Shown here: one piece after another, positions 17,402 through 26,274 of the stretch | How positions within the stretch are numbered: the stretch's first letter is position 1 | Layout of the letters: each line of letters begins with the position of its first letter | NCBI RefSeq assembly: GCF_009805705.1 | Contig: NZ_VSMB01000001.1 | Coordinates: 372,001-436,000 of the forward strand | DNA: 64,000 nucleotides | Source of the DNA: Ruania rhizosphaerae | GTDB taxonomy: Bacteria; Actinomycetota; Actinomycetes; Actinomycetales; Beutenbergiaceae | Direction of reading: 5' to 3' | Program-made: the position numbers and the translations under genes | Notes under the pieces: model-generated | The model's input: only the letters and a program-made list of their open reading frames with translations | Database searches by the model: none | Told to the model about the DNA's origin: nothing

Positions 17402-18405
17402 CGCTCACCGTAGGACTCCTCTCCTTCGCGCACCCGCACGTCCACGGCTACGCCGCTGCGCTTGCCGACCAGGGCGTGCGGGTGATCGGCACCGACACCG
17501 GTGTGCCCGACCCGGGCACCATCCGCGGCGCGGACCTGGCCGCGCAGCTGGGTATCACCTACGCCGAGGACGTGGCGAGCCTGCTGGCCGAGGCACCGGA
17601 CGCCGTCGTGATCTGCTCGGAGAACTCACGCCATCGCGAGCTCACCGAACAGGCCCTGGCGGCCGGGTCACACGTGCTGTGCGAGAAGCCTCTGGCCACC
17701 TCCGACGAGGACGCTGCGGCGATGGTGGCCGCGGCCGAGCGGGCCGGGCGGATCCTGATGACCGCCTATCCGGTGCGGTTCGCGCCGGCGTTCGCCGATC
17801 TGGTGGCGCGGTGCCGGGCGGGGCAGCTCGGGCAGATCCTCGCGGTGGTGGGCACGAACAACGGGAAGATGCCCCGGCCCGGCGAGCGTTCCTGGTTCAC
17901 CGACCCGGCCCGGTCCGGTGGTGGTGCGCTGATGGATCACGTGGTGCATGTGGCCGACCTGCTGGACGAGTTGCTCGGCGAACCGGCCGAGAATGTGCAC
18001 GCGGTGACGAACCAGATTCTGCATGCGGGCATCGGGGTGGAGACCGGCGGTGTGGTCTCTGTGCGGTACCCCTCGGGCGTGATCGGGCAGATCGACTGCT
18101 CGTGGTCGGTGCCTGACTCGGCACCCACCTGGGGTGGTCTCACGCTCGAGGTGCACGGCACGCGAGGCTCGATGCGGATCGACCCGTTCGCCGAGCACGT
18201 GGCCGGCTATGACGCCGAGGGCGCGGTGTGGCAGCCGTACGGGCCCGACCTGGATGCGCGGATGATCGCCACGTTCCTGGACGCGGTGCGCACCGGGACC
18301 CGGCCCCAGCCGGACGGCGGGGTCGGGGCTCGTACGCTCGCGATCGTGACGGCGGCGCAACGGTCGGTCGCCTCCGGACGCCCCGAACCCACCCACCTCC
18401 ACTGA
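17398..18405 (+). CDS. Gfo/Idh/MocA family oxidoreductase, divergent nucleotide-binding loop
   Basis: The 335-aa protein is coupled by ATGA to the gene before. CEKPLA (near residue 99) and GGGALMDHVVHVADLL with the catalytic-type His are conserved. The first Rossmann loop reads VGLLSFAHPHVHGYA in place of GxGxxG, a subgroup trait that may alter cofactor binding. The stop codon overlaps the start of palindromic repeat copy 3. With its two neighbours it forms an operon for an unidentified sugar or cyclitol conversion. Confidence 0.9.
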   Translation: MTLTVGLLSFAHPHVHGYAAALADQGVRVIGTDTGVPDPGTIRGADLAAQLGITYAEDVASLLAEAPDAVVICSENSRHRELTEQALAAGSHVLCEKPLATSDEDAAAMVAAAERAGRILMTAYPVRFAPAFADLVARCRAGQLGQILAVVGTNNGKMPRPGERSWFTDPARSGGGALMDHVVHVADLLDELLGEPAENVHAVTNQILHAGIGVETGGVVSVRYPSGVIGQIDCSWSVPDSAPTWGGLTLEVHGTRGSMRIDPFAEHVAGYDAEGAVWQPYGPDLDARMIATFLDAVRTGTRPQPDGGVGARTLAIVTAAQRSVASGRPEPTHLH

Positions 18406-18476
18406 AATCGCACGTCGAATTGGTTGTGGGGAGCGCCAACCGGGCCCGCATGGCAACCAGTTCGACGAGCGATTCT
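18404..18476. repeat. Dispersed palindromic repeat, copy 3
   Basis: Left arm GAAATCGCACGTCGAATTGG plus TTG (18404-18426) and right arm CAACCAGTTCGACGAGCGAT plus TCT (18454-18476) can pair over about 22 bp with few mismatches. It overlaps the TGA of the third dehydrogenase gene by two bases. Copy 4 follows 10 bp later. Confidence 0.8.
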
Positions 18477-18486
18477 CTCGCCAGTC

Positions 18487-18550
18487 GGAATTGCACGTCG
18501 ATATGGCGGTGGCGTCCCACCGGCTCAACCGCCAGATCGACGATTGATTT
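18487..18550. repeat. Dispersed palindromic repeat, copy 4
   Basis: Left arm GGAATTGCACGTCGATATGG (18487-18506, continuing CGGT) and right arm AACCGCCAGATCGACGATTG (18527-18546, continuing ATTT) pair with few mismatches. Its central stem reads GATATGGCGG instead of GAATTGGTTG, and both arms changed together. Confidence 0.8.
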
Positions 18551-18555
18551 CGGAT

Positions 18556-18584
18556 GTGACACCTGTCATCCGGACCTCGTGACA
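18556..18584 (+). promoter_or_regulatory. Candidate response-regulator binding site
   Basis: GTGACACCTGTCAT (18556-18569) is an inverted repeat TGACA-N2-TGTCA, followed by a third half site GTGACA at 18579-18584. It lies 45 bp upstream of the ABC-exporter operon, which ends with its own histidine kinase and NarL-type regulator. Autoregulation is therefore plausible. Confidence 0.5.
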
Positions 18585-18628
18585 GCACCCTCTCGTGCGC
18601 ACCCTGGCCTCGCCGCCACGGTGGAGGT

Positions 18629-19561
18629 ATGAGAACACCTCCCCCCGCCGACGGTGCGCCCGCCGTCCAGCTTGACCAGGTCGTCAAGGAGTTCCGGTCC
18701 ACCACCGGCCCCGTGCGGGCCGTCGACGGCATCGACCTGACCATCGGCTCCGGCGAGATCGTCGCCTTCCTCGGCCCGAACGGCGCCGGGAAGACCACGG
18801 CACTCGACATGATCCTCGGCCTGACCACCCCCACCTCAGGCACCATCAGCGTGCACGGTCAGGCGCCCCGCCACGCCGTCGCCGCCGGACGGGTCTCGGC
18901 CGTGCTGCAGACCGGTGGGCTGCTGCGCGACCTCACCGTGGCCGAGACGGTCACGCTCATCGCCTCGACCTACGCCGAGCACGCCGGGATCGGGTCCGTG
19001 ATCGAGCGTGCGGGCCTGTCCGAGCTCGCCGGCCGGAAGGTCTCGAAGTGCTCTGGTGGTGAGCAGCAGCGCCTCCGCTTCGCCCTCGCCCTGCTGCCCG
19101 ACCCGGACCTGCTGATCCTGGACGAACCGACCGCCGGGATGGACGTGACGGCCAGGCGCGACTTCTGGGAGACGATGCGCGCCGAGGCCGCCTCCGGCCG
19201 GACGATCGTCTTCGCCACCCACTATCTGGAGGAGGCCGACTCGTTCGCCCAGCGGATCGTCATGGTGGCCGGCGGCCGTATCGTGGCCGACGGCGCCACC
19301 GAGGAGATCCGTACCCGCGCCACCGGACGTCGCGTCTCGGTCACGTTCACGCCCGGCACCCGCGCTGAGGCGCTCTCCCGCCTGGAGACACTGGACGCCG
19401 TCCATGCCATCACCCCCGACGGCGATCGCGTGCACCTGCGCGCCCTCGACTCCGACGCCGTCGCCCGCGCCGTGCTCGACCTCGGCGGCACCGACCTGCT
19501 CGTCACCTCCGGCTCCCTCGACGACGCCTTCACCACCCTGACGCAAGGAGCGACCCGATGA
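18629..19561 (+). CDS. ABC-2 type transporter, ATP-binding protein
   Basis: The 310-aa protein has Walker A (FLGPNGAGKTT near 51-61), a Q-loop, the signature CSGGEQQR near residue 141, Walker B LLILDEPTAGMD and the switch His in FATHYLEE. It also has the extra C-terminal domain usual for drug and lipid exporters. It energises the permease at 19558, overlapping by ATGA. GGAGG lies only 1 nt before the ATG, too close for a normal ribosome site, so initiation may be leaderless. The operon continues with a sensor kinase and response regulator. Confidence 0.93.
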   Translation: MRTPPPADGAPAVQLDQVVKEFRSTTGPVRAVDGIDLTIGSGEIVAFLGPNGAGKTTALDMILGLTTPTSGTISVHGQAPRHAVAAGRVSAVLQTGGLLRDLTVAETVTLIASTYAEHAGIGSVIERAGLSELAGRKVSKCSGGEQQRLRFALALLPDPDLLILDEPTAGMDVTARRDFWETMRAEAASGRTIVFATHYLEEADSFAQRIVMVAGGRIVADGATEEIRTRATGRRVSVTFTPGTRAEALSRLETLDAVHAITPDGDRVHLRALDSDAVARAVLDLGGTDLLVTSGSLDDAFTTLTQGATR

Positions 19562-20316
19562 ACACGACCTATCTGCGCATCGAGCTCGCCCGGGTGGGCC
19601 GGGACCTGGTGAGCATGTTCTTCATCGCGGTGATGCCGGCGTTCTTCTTCATCATCTTCGGGGCGTCCATGGAGTACGGCGCCTACCCGATCGGCAACGG
19701 GAACGTCTCGATGCACACGATGATCTCGATGGCCGCATTCGGTGCGGTGGTGGCGACCACGGGCGTGGGCGGGATGGCCGCCGTCGAGCGGATGCAGGGC
19801 TGGGGGCGCCAGCTCGGCCTGACGCCGATGTCGGACGGCGCCTACGTGCGCGTGAAGACGACCGTGGCATTCACGATCTCGCTCATCCCGATCGGATTGG
19901 TTTACCTCATCGGGGCCTTCACCGGCGCCAGCGCCCCAGGCTGGGTGTGGGCCGCGAGCGCCGCGATCGTGATGCTCGGGGCTGCCGTGTTCTCCCTGTA
20001 CGGCCTCATCGTGGGCCTGCTCTTCCGGAGCGAATCCGCGGTCGGGGCCGCCAGCGGCGCACTGGTGATCCTGGCGTTCCTGGGCAACATCTTCTTCCCA
20101 CTCAGCGGGGTGATGCTCACGATCGCGAAATTCACCCCGCTGTACGGCATCATCGGGCTTGCTCGCTATCCGCTGACCGACGGTGCGCTCGTGGCCACCG
20201 AGGGAGTCGGCGGCTCCGACCCGCTATGGGTACTGCTGGCGAACAGCCTCACCTGGACGGTGATCTTCGCCGTCGGAGCGGTGCTGCTGGTGCGGCGCGG
20301 GCGTGGGCGCCAGTAG
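19558..20316 (+). CDS. ABC-2 type transporter permease
   Basis: The 252-aa integral membrane protein has six hydrophobic segments and the ABC-2 pattern, including a GGMAAVERMQGWGRQLGLTP cytosolic loop and a FLGNIFFPLSGVML stretch before the last helices. It pairs with the ATPase encoded immediately upstream to export an unidentified compound (drug, lipid or peptide). Confidence 0.92.
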   Translation: MNTTYLRIELARVGRDLVSMFFIAVMPAFFFIIFGASMEYGAYPIGNGNVSMHTMISMAAFGAVVATTGVGGMAAVERMQGWGRQLGLTPMSDGAYVRVKTTVAFTISLIPIGLVYLIGAFTGASAPGWVWAASAAIVMLGAAVFSLYGLIVGLLFRSESAVGAASGALVILAFLGNIFFPLSGVMLTIAKFTPLYGIIGLARYPLTDGALVATEGVGGSDPLWVLLANSLTWTVIFAVGAVLLVRRGRGRQ

Positions 20317-20341
20317 CAGGGCCGGGAGACAATGACACACC

Positions 20342-21481
20342 ATGACCAAGCCCAGCCAGGCACCGACCACTGACCCGCCCGAGCCAGGCACACGCCCGGA
20401 CGGCGCGACCGACGACCCGGCGCTGCCGCCCGCGCCCTGGCTGCGGTTCAGTTGGCTGCTCGCCACCCCGTGGCTGGCGTTCCTCGCCTTCCCGGTTGCC
20501 GGGATCCTGCAGTCGCCCTTGAGCGGCGCGGCGGCGGCAATCCCGCTGACGGCGATCGCTGCCTTCGCGGGCGTCTACGTCTATGCGTTCATCGTCAACG
20601 CGCGCACGCTGGGGCAGGACGCACGCGGGGCCACACTGCTCGGCGTGCTCGGGCTGCTGACCGCACCGGTGTTCGTGGCGGTCGGCGTGGACGCCTTCGG
20701 GATGTTCACGTTCCTCGCCACCTACGCGATCTTCAGCCAGCCGCTCCGGCGGGCGGTGCGATTCGTGCTGATCCTGATCGTGGCCATGGCGGTAGTGCTG
20801 ATTCTCACCGACCACCTCGACCGGTGGTTCTATCTGCTGATCACCGGCGGAACCGCGGCTTTCGTGGGAATGATTCGCTGGATTGACGACCGCCAGCAGC
20901 AGCGCGACGTCCTGGAGAACCAGCTGGTCATCACGGCCGAGAGGGAGCGAGTCGCGCGGGACGTGCACGACGTGCTCGGGCACAGTCTCACTGTGGTCAC
21001 CGTCAAGGCAGAACTCGCCGAGCGACTGGTGGACGTCGATCCGGGGGCGGCGAAGGCAGAGATCGCGGCGATCCGCTCTCTGACCCGCGAGGCCCTCAGT
21101 GAGGTGCGGGCAACGGTGAGCGGACTGCGCGTGGCACGGCTCGCGGACGAACTGGAGTCCGCCCGCACTGCCCTGACCGATGCCGGGATCGACGCCGATG
21201 TTCCTGCCGACCCGGCTGTGGTGGACCCTCGGCACCGGATCGTGGTGGCGTGGGTGCTGCGGGAGGCGATCACGAATGTGGTGCGCCACTCGGGAGCCGG
21301 GCGTTGTGAGGTCAGTCTGGGGTCGTCGTCGTTGGTGGTGGCAGATGACGGCGTGGGGCCCGGTGGCGCTGCCGAGGCGGGCGGGCTCCGGGGCGCCCGG
21401 GAGCGGGCGGATGCCGCCGGTGGCACGCTGACCGTGCGGCCCGGCGAGACGGGTGGAACGCGTGTGGAGGTGCACTGGTGA
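20342..21481 (+). CDS. Sensor histidine kinase (DesK/NarX-like, HisKA_3)
   Basis: The 379-aa protein has a Pro-rich cytosolic start and about five membrane helices (residues 38-175). A HisKA_3 dimerisation domain follows with the phosphoacceptor in ERVARDVHDVLGHSL (near residue 213), then an ATPase domain with REAITNVVRHSGAG and VVADDGVGPGG. It lacks a large sensor domain, so it probably senses the membrane or the transporter. The stop overlaps the response-regulator GTG (GTGA). Such kinases usually control the ABC exporter that precedes them. Confidence 0.93.
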   Translation: MTKPSQAPTTDPPEPGTRPDGATDDPALPPAPWLRFSWLLATPWLAFLAFPVAGILQSPLSGAAAAIPLTAIAAFAGVYVYAFIVNARTLGQDARGATLLGVLGLLTAPVFVAVGVDAFGMFTFLATYAIFSQPLRRAVRFVLILIVAMAVVLILTDHLDRWFYLLITGGTAAFVGMIRWIDDRQQQRDVLENQLVITAERERVARDVHDVLGHSLTVVTVKAELAERLVDVDPGAAKAEIAAIRSLTREALSEVRATVSGLRVARLADELESARTALTDAGIDADVPADPAVVDPRHRIVVAWVLREAITNVVRHSGAGRCEVSLGSSSLVVADDGVGPGGAAEAGGLRGARERADAAGGTLTVRPGETGGTRVEVHW

Positions 21482-22092
21482 CCGGTCCGATCAGAGTGCT
21501 GCTGGCCGACGACCAGGCGCTGGTACGTGGGGCGCTGGCGGCGTTGCTCCGCCTCGAGGACGACCTGGACGTGGTGGCCGAGGTGGGCGACGGAACCGAC
21601 GTCGTGGCAGCGGCGCGCGAGCACGACGCACAGGTGTGCCTGCTCGATATCGAGATGCCCGGGATGGACGGGATCGCCGTGGCCGGGCAGCTGCGCGCCG
21701 CGCTCCCCGAGGTGAGGTCGCTGATGGTCACAACGTTCGGCCGGCCGGGGTATCTACGCCGGGCGCTGGAGGCCGGGGCAGCGGGGTTCGTGGTCAAGGA
21801 CACCCCGGCGACCGAGTTGGCCGATGCCATCCGCGCGGTGCATGCGGGCCGCCGCGTGGTGGACCCGGCGCTGGCGACCGAGTCGCTCGCCGGAGGACCG
21901 AACCCGCTGGGCGACCGCGAGCGGCAGGTGCTGCGCGAGTGCCTCGACGGTGAGCCGATCGCCACGATCGCTGCGCGGGTGCATCTGAGCCCCGGCACCG
22001 TGCGCAACTATGTGTCCTCGGCCATCGGGAAGATCGGGGCGACCAACCGGGTGGAAGCCGCCCGGATCGCCGACCGGAACGGGTGGTTGTAG
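21478..22092 (+). CDS. NarL/FixJ (DesR-like) response regulator
   Basis: The 204-aa protein has a receiver domain with acidic pocket LADDQ, the phosphoacceptor Asp in CLLDIEMPGMDG (near residue 58) and Lys in VVKDTP. A LuxR-type HTH follows (LGDRERQVLRECLDGEPIATIAARVHLSPGTVRNYVSSAIGKIG). It forms a pair with the kinase encoded just before and likely binds the TGACA-type repeats at 18556-18584. Confidence 0.94.
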   Translation: MTGPIRVLLADDQALVRGALAALLRLEDDLDVVAEVGDGTDVVAAAREHDAQVCLLDIEMPGMDGIAVAGQLRAALPEVRSLMVTTFGRPGYLRRALEAGAAGFVVKDTPATELADAIRAVHAGRRVVDPALATESLAGGPNPLGDRERQVLRECLDGEPIATIAARVHLSPGTVRNYVSSAIGKIGATNRVEAARIADRNGWL

Positions 22093-22110
22093 TCGGGTCG
22101 GGCACACAGG

Positions 22111-22166
22111 TGACGGCCCTCAGCCGCACCGTGCCATCGAGGGCACAGTGTCGCTGAGGGCCGTCA
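22111..22166. terminator. Bidirectional terminator hairpin
   Basis: TGACGGCCCTCAG (22111-22123) and CTGAGGGCCGTCA (22154-22166) form a perfect 13-bp outer stem, and the 30-nt loop holds a second short GTGCC/GGCAC stem. It lies between the convergent response-regulator and TerC genes. Confidence 0.75.
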
Positions 22167-22208
22167 GTTGTGTTCCGATATGCCCGGGCCGGAGGCGCCA
22201 GGCGCCGA

Positions 22209-23009
22209 TCAGGACCCGGCGCCGACCTTCTGCTCGGGGAACCTGGCCTTGAGGTGCACCGGCTCGGCCACCTTGCCTGCCTTCTTCGCGGACCGGTTGC
22301 GGTAGAGGAGGTTGAGCACCTCCACGCCGATCGCGAAGGCGATGGGACCGTAGATCATGCCCTTGCTGACGTGCATGTCGAAGCCTTCAGCCAGCAGGGT
22401 GGCGCCGATGAGCACGAGGAATGCCAGGCAGAGCATCTTCACGGTCGGGTGGCGTTCGACGAAGTCACCGATGGTCTTGGCCATGAACATCATCACCACG
22501 ATCGCCACGACCACGGCGGTGATCATCACCCAGAGCTGGTCGACCATCCCGACGGCGGTGATCACCGAGTCCAGTGAGAACACCATGTCGATAAGCACGA
22601 TCTGCAGGATGACGCGGCCGAAGGTGGTGGCGGCCTTGGAGGCCTTGCTCTCCTCCTCGCCGTCCGCGCCCTCGAGTTTGTGGTGGATCTCGGTGACGGC
22701 CTTGTAGATGAGGAAGGCACCACCGGCGATCAGGATCAGGTCTCGGCCGGAGAACGCGAGCGCCTCGACGTCTCCGATCGAGAACCAGGGATCAGTCAGG
22801 CCCACAATCCAGGAGGCGAAGAACAACAGGATGATCCGCATCACCAGGGCGAGCGCGAGGCCGAGCACGCGCGCCTTCTGGCGCTGCTCGGCCGGGAGCC
22901 GGTTGGCGAGGATGGAGATGAAGACCACGTTGTCCACGCCGAGCACCAACTCGAGCGCGAGCAGGGTGGCGAGGGCGATCCAGACATCAGGGCTGGCGAG
23001 AGATTCCAC
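22209..23009 (-). CDS. TerC/Alx family membrane protein
   Basis: The 266-aa protein has seven or so hydrophobic helices and the conserved acidic motifs of the family: ALELVLGVDNVVFISI near residue 20 and LIDMVFSLDSVITAVG near residue 125. TerC/Alx proteins export Mn2+ or take part in metal loading of exported proteins; tellurite resistance is the historic phenotype. The start is GTG 23009 with TAGGCT 6 nt upstream and no ribosome-binding site, so it is probably leaderless. Confidence 0.92.
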   Translation of the reverse strand: MESLASPDVWIALATLLALELVLGVDNVVFISILANRLPAEQRQKARVLGLALALVMRIILLFFASWIVGLTDPWFSIGDVEALAFSGRDLILIAGGAFLIYKAVTEIHHKLEGADGEEESKASKAATTFGRVILQIVLIDMVFSLDSVITAVGMVDQLWVMITAVVVAIVVMMFMAKTIGDFVERHPTVKMLCLAFLVLIGATLLAEGFDMHVSKGMIYGPIAFAIGVEVLNLLYRNRSAKKAGKVAEPVHLKARFPEQKVGAGS

Positions 23010-23015
23010 GGGGGG

Positions 23016-23021
23016 AGCCTA
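23016..23021 (-). promoter_or_regulatory. -10 element of a leaderless promoter (terC-type gene)
   Basis: TAGGCT on the minus strand, 6 nt before the GTG at 23009; identical in sequence and spacing to the site before the YdeI gene at 1450. Confidence 0.55.
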
Positions 23022-23144
23022 GCCTGCGCAGCACACATGGGTCATCGGTTCATGCTCGCTGACCGAATCGACCGTCATACGTCGAGCCGTGCACCATGCT
23101 GCCGCGCAGTGACGCATTCCAGTCGGTTGGGTCAGTGGACGGCA

Positions 23145-25466
23145 TCACTCCCGGTATCGGCTGACCAGTTCGGCCAGACGCTCATGGGTGAGCTCCTCAG
23201 ACATCCGCATCACCGGCACCTTCTTCACCGGCATCGCCCCGAGGAAGGCAGCCGTTGCCGGGTCGGGACTGTCCGGGCCGAAGAGGGATCCGAAGTCGCC
23301 CATGGCAGCCAGCAGCTCAGGCCCGGCCTCCGGGTGCTCCACCCATTCGCTGATGGTGGCGTCCTCGCTCAGCGGGCGACGCAGCACCGGTGCCACGAGC
23401 TCGGCGATCTGCTCCAGCGGGAGGTCACGCGAGGAGGCCCCGACGGCCACCTGCAGCGGCCCGGGCTCGACCGCCCACCCGTGGGTGTGCACGTCCCAGT
23501 GGCTCAGTTCACGCCGGGTGACGGTGAGGTCGACCCGCTGCTCGCGGCCCGGCTCAAGCTCCACTCGGGTGAAGCCCTTGAGTTCGCGCGGCGGCCGCGC
23601 CACGGCCGATCCGGGCCGGCCAAGGTACAGCTGTGGCACCGCCACACCCGCACGATCGCCGGTGTTGCGTACGGTCACGCCCGCCCTCACGACGACGTCC
23701 CCCACCCCGGTCTGCTCCGTCACCTCGGGCACGTCGACCGTCAGGTCGGTGTAGTCGAAGGTGGTGTAGGTCAGGCCGTACCCGAATGGGTAGGAGACCG
23801 CCCGCTCGGTCGCGTCGAGGCCGCGGTAGCCGATGAAGAGCCCTTCGCCATAGCGCACGGTGCCGTTCTCGCCGGGGAAGTTCAGCTGCGCGGGCACATC
23901 GGCCAGGCGTAGCGGGATGGACTCGGCGAGCCGGCCAGACGGAGCGGCATCGCCGAGCAGCAGGTCGACGGCGGCGCTGCCCCCGGCCTGGCCGCCCAGC
24001 CAGAGCTCGAGGAGCGCATCGGTGTGGTGCTCCCACTCGGAGACGGCCACCGCGGAGCCGTTGGCCAGCAGCACCACCGTGCGCTCCGCGACAGCGGAGA
24101 CATCCCGCAGCAGTTCCCGGTGGCTGGCTGGGATGTCCAGATGCTCACGGTCGTACCCCTCGGACTCGTCTGCCGCGGGTAGCCCGAGCACCAGGACGGC
24201 GGTCTTGCCGGTGGCGGCAGAAGCAGCCTCGGCGCGCAGGGTGAGGTCGTCGCGGATCTCACCCTCGGCCGCGCCCCCGGGCTTCTCGGCCTCGGCGAGC
24301 CGGTAGCCGGGGGTGAAGGGCACGTCGACCCCTCGCTCGGCGAGGGCGTCGACCATGCTCACCAGTCGGGTGGGGTTCACCTGGGACGATCCGGCGCCCT
24401 GGTAGCGGGGAGTACGGGCCAGCTCACCGATCAGTACCGCAGACCCTGACAGTGTGTCTACGGCCAACGGCAGGACGCCGTCGGGGTTCTTGAGCAGGAC
24501 AGCGCTACGCACGGCGACCTCGTGGGCCAGAGCGTGGTGCGCCGTCAGGTCGGCCGTTCCCGGCTCGGCCAGGGCCGGCTGCGCCCTGGCGACCATGGTG
24601 AGCACACGCGTGACGGCGGTATCGAGCTCAGCCTCGGCAAGGCGGCCCTCCCGGACGGCGGCCACGATGGCGGCGTCGTTGAGGCCGTGCGAGGAGGGCA
24701 TCTCCAGGTCGAGTCCGGCGGCGACCCCGGCGGCGCGGTCGTCCACAGCGCCCCAATCGGAGACCACCAGACCCTCGAAGCCCCACTCCTGGCGGAGCAC
24801 GTCCGTGAGCAGCCACGGGTCCTGTGAGGCGTAGGTTCCGTTGATCTTGTTGTAGGCGCACATGACGGTCCAGGGCTGGGCGCGGGTGACGACCTTCTCG
24901 AAGGCCGGCAGGTAGATCTCGCGCAGGGTGCGCTCGTCGATCTCGGCGGAGATCCGCATCCGGTCGGTTTCCTGGTTGTTCGCGGCGAAGTGCTTCAGCG
25001 AGGTGCCCACGTCCTGAGACTGGACGCCGGCCACCAGCTCAGCGGCCAGCTCGCCTGCGTGGAAGGGGTCCTCGCCGATGTACTCGAAGTTGCGCCCGCA
25101 GAGGGGGCTGCGCTTCATGTTGATGCCCGGACCGAGCAGCACGGCGACGTCGTTGGCGCGGGTCTCGATTCCGAGCGCCTCCCCCACCCGGTACAGGAGG
25201 TCGCGATCCCAGGTGGAGCCGAGTCCGGCGGCGGAGGGGAAGCAGGTGGCCGGCACTGAATCGTTCAGGCCGACGTGGTCGGTGGCCCCGGCCTGCTTGC
25301 GCAGCCCGTGCGGGCCGTCGGTGACCATGACGGCGGGGATACCGAGGCGCTCGATCGCCTGGGTGTGCCAGAAGTCCTGCCCGGAGCACAGGGCGGCCTT
25401 CTCCTCCAGGGTGAGCTCGATGAGCAGGCGTGGGATGTCGGCCTGAGTGAGGGCTGTCGAGTGCAT
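23145..25466 (-). CDS. Glycoside hydrolase family 3 beta-glucosidase
   Basis: The 773-aa protein has the GH3 (beta/alpha)8 domain with KHFAANNQETDR near residue 158 and the nucleophile Asp237 in GLVVSDWGA. The alpha/beta sandwich domain with the general acid region (ESEGYDREHLDIPASH near 425) and a C-terminal fibronectin-like domain with the PRELKGFTRVELEPG motif follow. No signal peptide is present, so it acts in the cytosol on imported oligosaccharides or glycosides. It is divergent from a TetR regulator 95 bp away, which probably controls it. Confidence 0.94.
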   Translation of the reverse strand: MHSTALTQADIPRLLIELTLEEKAALCSGQDFWHTQAIERLGIPAVMVTDGPHGLRKQAGATDHVGLNDSVPATCFPSAAGLGSTWDRDLLYRVGEALGIETRANDVAVLLGPGINMKRSPLCGRNFEYIGEDPFHAGELAAELVAGVQSQDVGTSLKHFAANNQETDRMRISAEIDERTLREIYLPAFEKVVTRAQPWTVMCAYNKINGTYASQDPWLLTDVLRQEWGFEGLVVSDWGAVDDRAAGVAAGLDLEMPSSHGLNDAAIVAAVREGRLAEAELDTAVTRVLTMVARAQPALAEPGTADLTAHHALAHEVAVRSAVLLKNPDGVLPLAVDTLSGSAVLIGELARTPRYQGAGSSQVNPTRLVSMVDALAERGVDVPFTPGYRLAEAEKPGGAAEGEIRDDLTLRAEAASAATGKTAVLVLGLPAADESEGYDREHLDIPASHRELLRDVSAVAERTVVLLANGSAVAVSEWEHHTDALLELWLGGQAGGSAAVDLLLGDAAPSGRLAESIPLRLADVPAQLNFPGENGTVRYGEGLFIGYRGLDATERAVSYPFGYGLTYTTFDYTDLTVDVPEVTEQTGVGDVVVRAGVTVRNTGDRAGVAVPQLYLGRPGSAVARPPRELKGFTRVELEPGREQRVDLTVTRRELSHWDVHTHGWAVEPGPLQVAVGASSRDLPLEQIAELVAPVLRRPLSEDATISEWVEHPEAGPELLAAMGDFGSLFGPDSPDPATAAFLGAMPVKKVPVMRMSEELTHERLAELVSRYRE

Positions 25467-25521
25467 GGGTGCTCCTGCGGGAGTGGGGTACGACGTCGTC
25501 CAAGCGGACCGTAGATCCTAA

Positions 25522-25537
25522 TCAACCGTCCGGTCAA
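25522..25537. promoter_or_regulatory. Candidate TetR operator
   Basis: TCAACCGTCCGGTCAA is an imperfect palindrome (core ACCGTCCGGT) in the 95-bp divergent region between the GH3 gene and the TetR gene. Its location and symmetry fit a TetR-family site that overlaps the promoter. Confidence 0.5.
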
Positions 25538-25561
25538 TATATTCTTGGATAGCCTGGTTCC

Positions 25562-26185
25562 GTGGCACACGAGCAACCACGGCGGCCGGGGCGCCCGCCG
25601 GCCGGCGGCGAGGACAAGCGTGAGCGCATCCTCACCGAGGCAATCTCGCTGTTCGCCCGCTCTGGATTTGCCGCCACGTCCCTGGCGGACGTTGCCCAGG
25701 CTGCACAGATCTCGAAGGCCGGCCTGCTCCACCACTTCGGATCCAAGGCATCCCTCTATTCCGCCGTACTGGAGCGGCGTGATGCACGAGACGCAGGGGC
25801 ACTGACTTCCGCTTCCGACGTGTGGCAGCAGCTCGATGCCTTCGCCGACCTCATGGATCGCAACGCCGAGACCCCGGCGATGGTGGGTCTGTACATGGCG
25901 ATGGCGGTCGAGGGCACACGCTCCGGGCATCCAGCGCACCGATGGCTGACCGACCACTTCACGCGTGCAGTCGACGCCTTCACCGCCGGGTTCGAACGCG
26001 GCAAGATCAACGGCGCGGTGCATCCGGATGCACCCTCGCGCGGCCTGGCTCGGTCCGTCGTGGCGCTGGCGGACGGGATCCAGCTGCAGTGGCTGACCGT
26101 GACGTCACCGGATCAGGAACCGGTCCGGATGGGTGATCAGATCCGGCAGCTGACCGAGCTGATCCGGTCGCGTTGGGCCACATAG
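25562..26185 (+). CDS. TetR family transcriptional regulator
   Basis: The 207-aa protein has a TetR N-terminal HTH domain (ERILTEAISLFARSGFAATSLADVAQAAQISKAGLLHHFGSK within residues 21-65) and a mostly helical ligand domain of average length. The start is GTG 25562. Divergent arrangement with the GH3 beta-glucosidase suggests it represses that gene and responds to a glycoside or its product; this is inference. Repeat copy 5 begins 2 bp after its stop. Confidence 0.92.
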   Translation: MAHEQPRRPGRPPAGGEDKRERILTEAISLFARSGFAATSLADVAQAAQISKAGLLHHFGSKASLYSAVLERRDARDAGALTSASDVWQQLDAFADLMDRNAETPAMVGLYMAMAVEGTRSGHPAHRWLTDHFTRAVDAFTAGFERGKINGAVHPDAPSRGLARSVVALADGIQLQWLTVTSPDQEPVRMGDQIRQLTELIRSRWAT

Positions 26186-26187
26186 CG

Positions 26188-26239
26188 ACATTGCTCGTCG
26201 ATCTGGTGGCTGGTCAGCCGCCAGATCGACGTGCGATTT
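26188..26239. repeat. Dispersed palindromic repeat, copy 5
   Basis: Left arm starts ACATTGCTCGTCGATCTGG (26188-26206) and runs to 26212; right arm CAGCCGCCAGATCGACGTGC and following (26215-26239) pairs with it at 21 of 25 positions around a 2-nt gap. It is the most compact copy, directly after the TetR stop codon. Confidence 0.8.
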
Positions 26240-26274
26240 CTGGGAGGCGATCGGATCGGGCCAATCCCTGAGGA

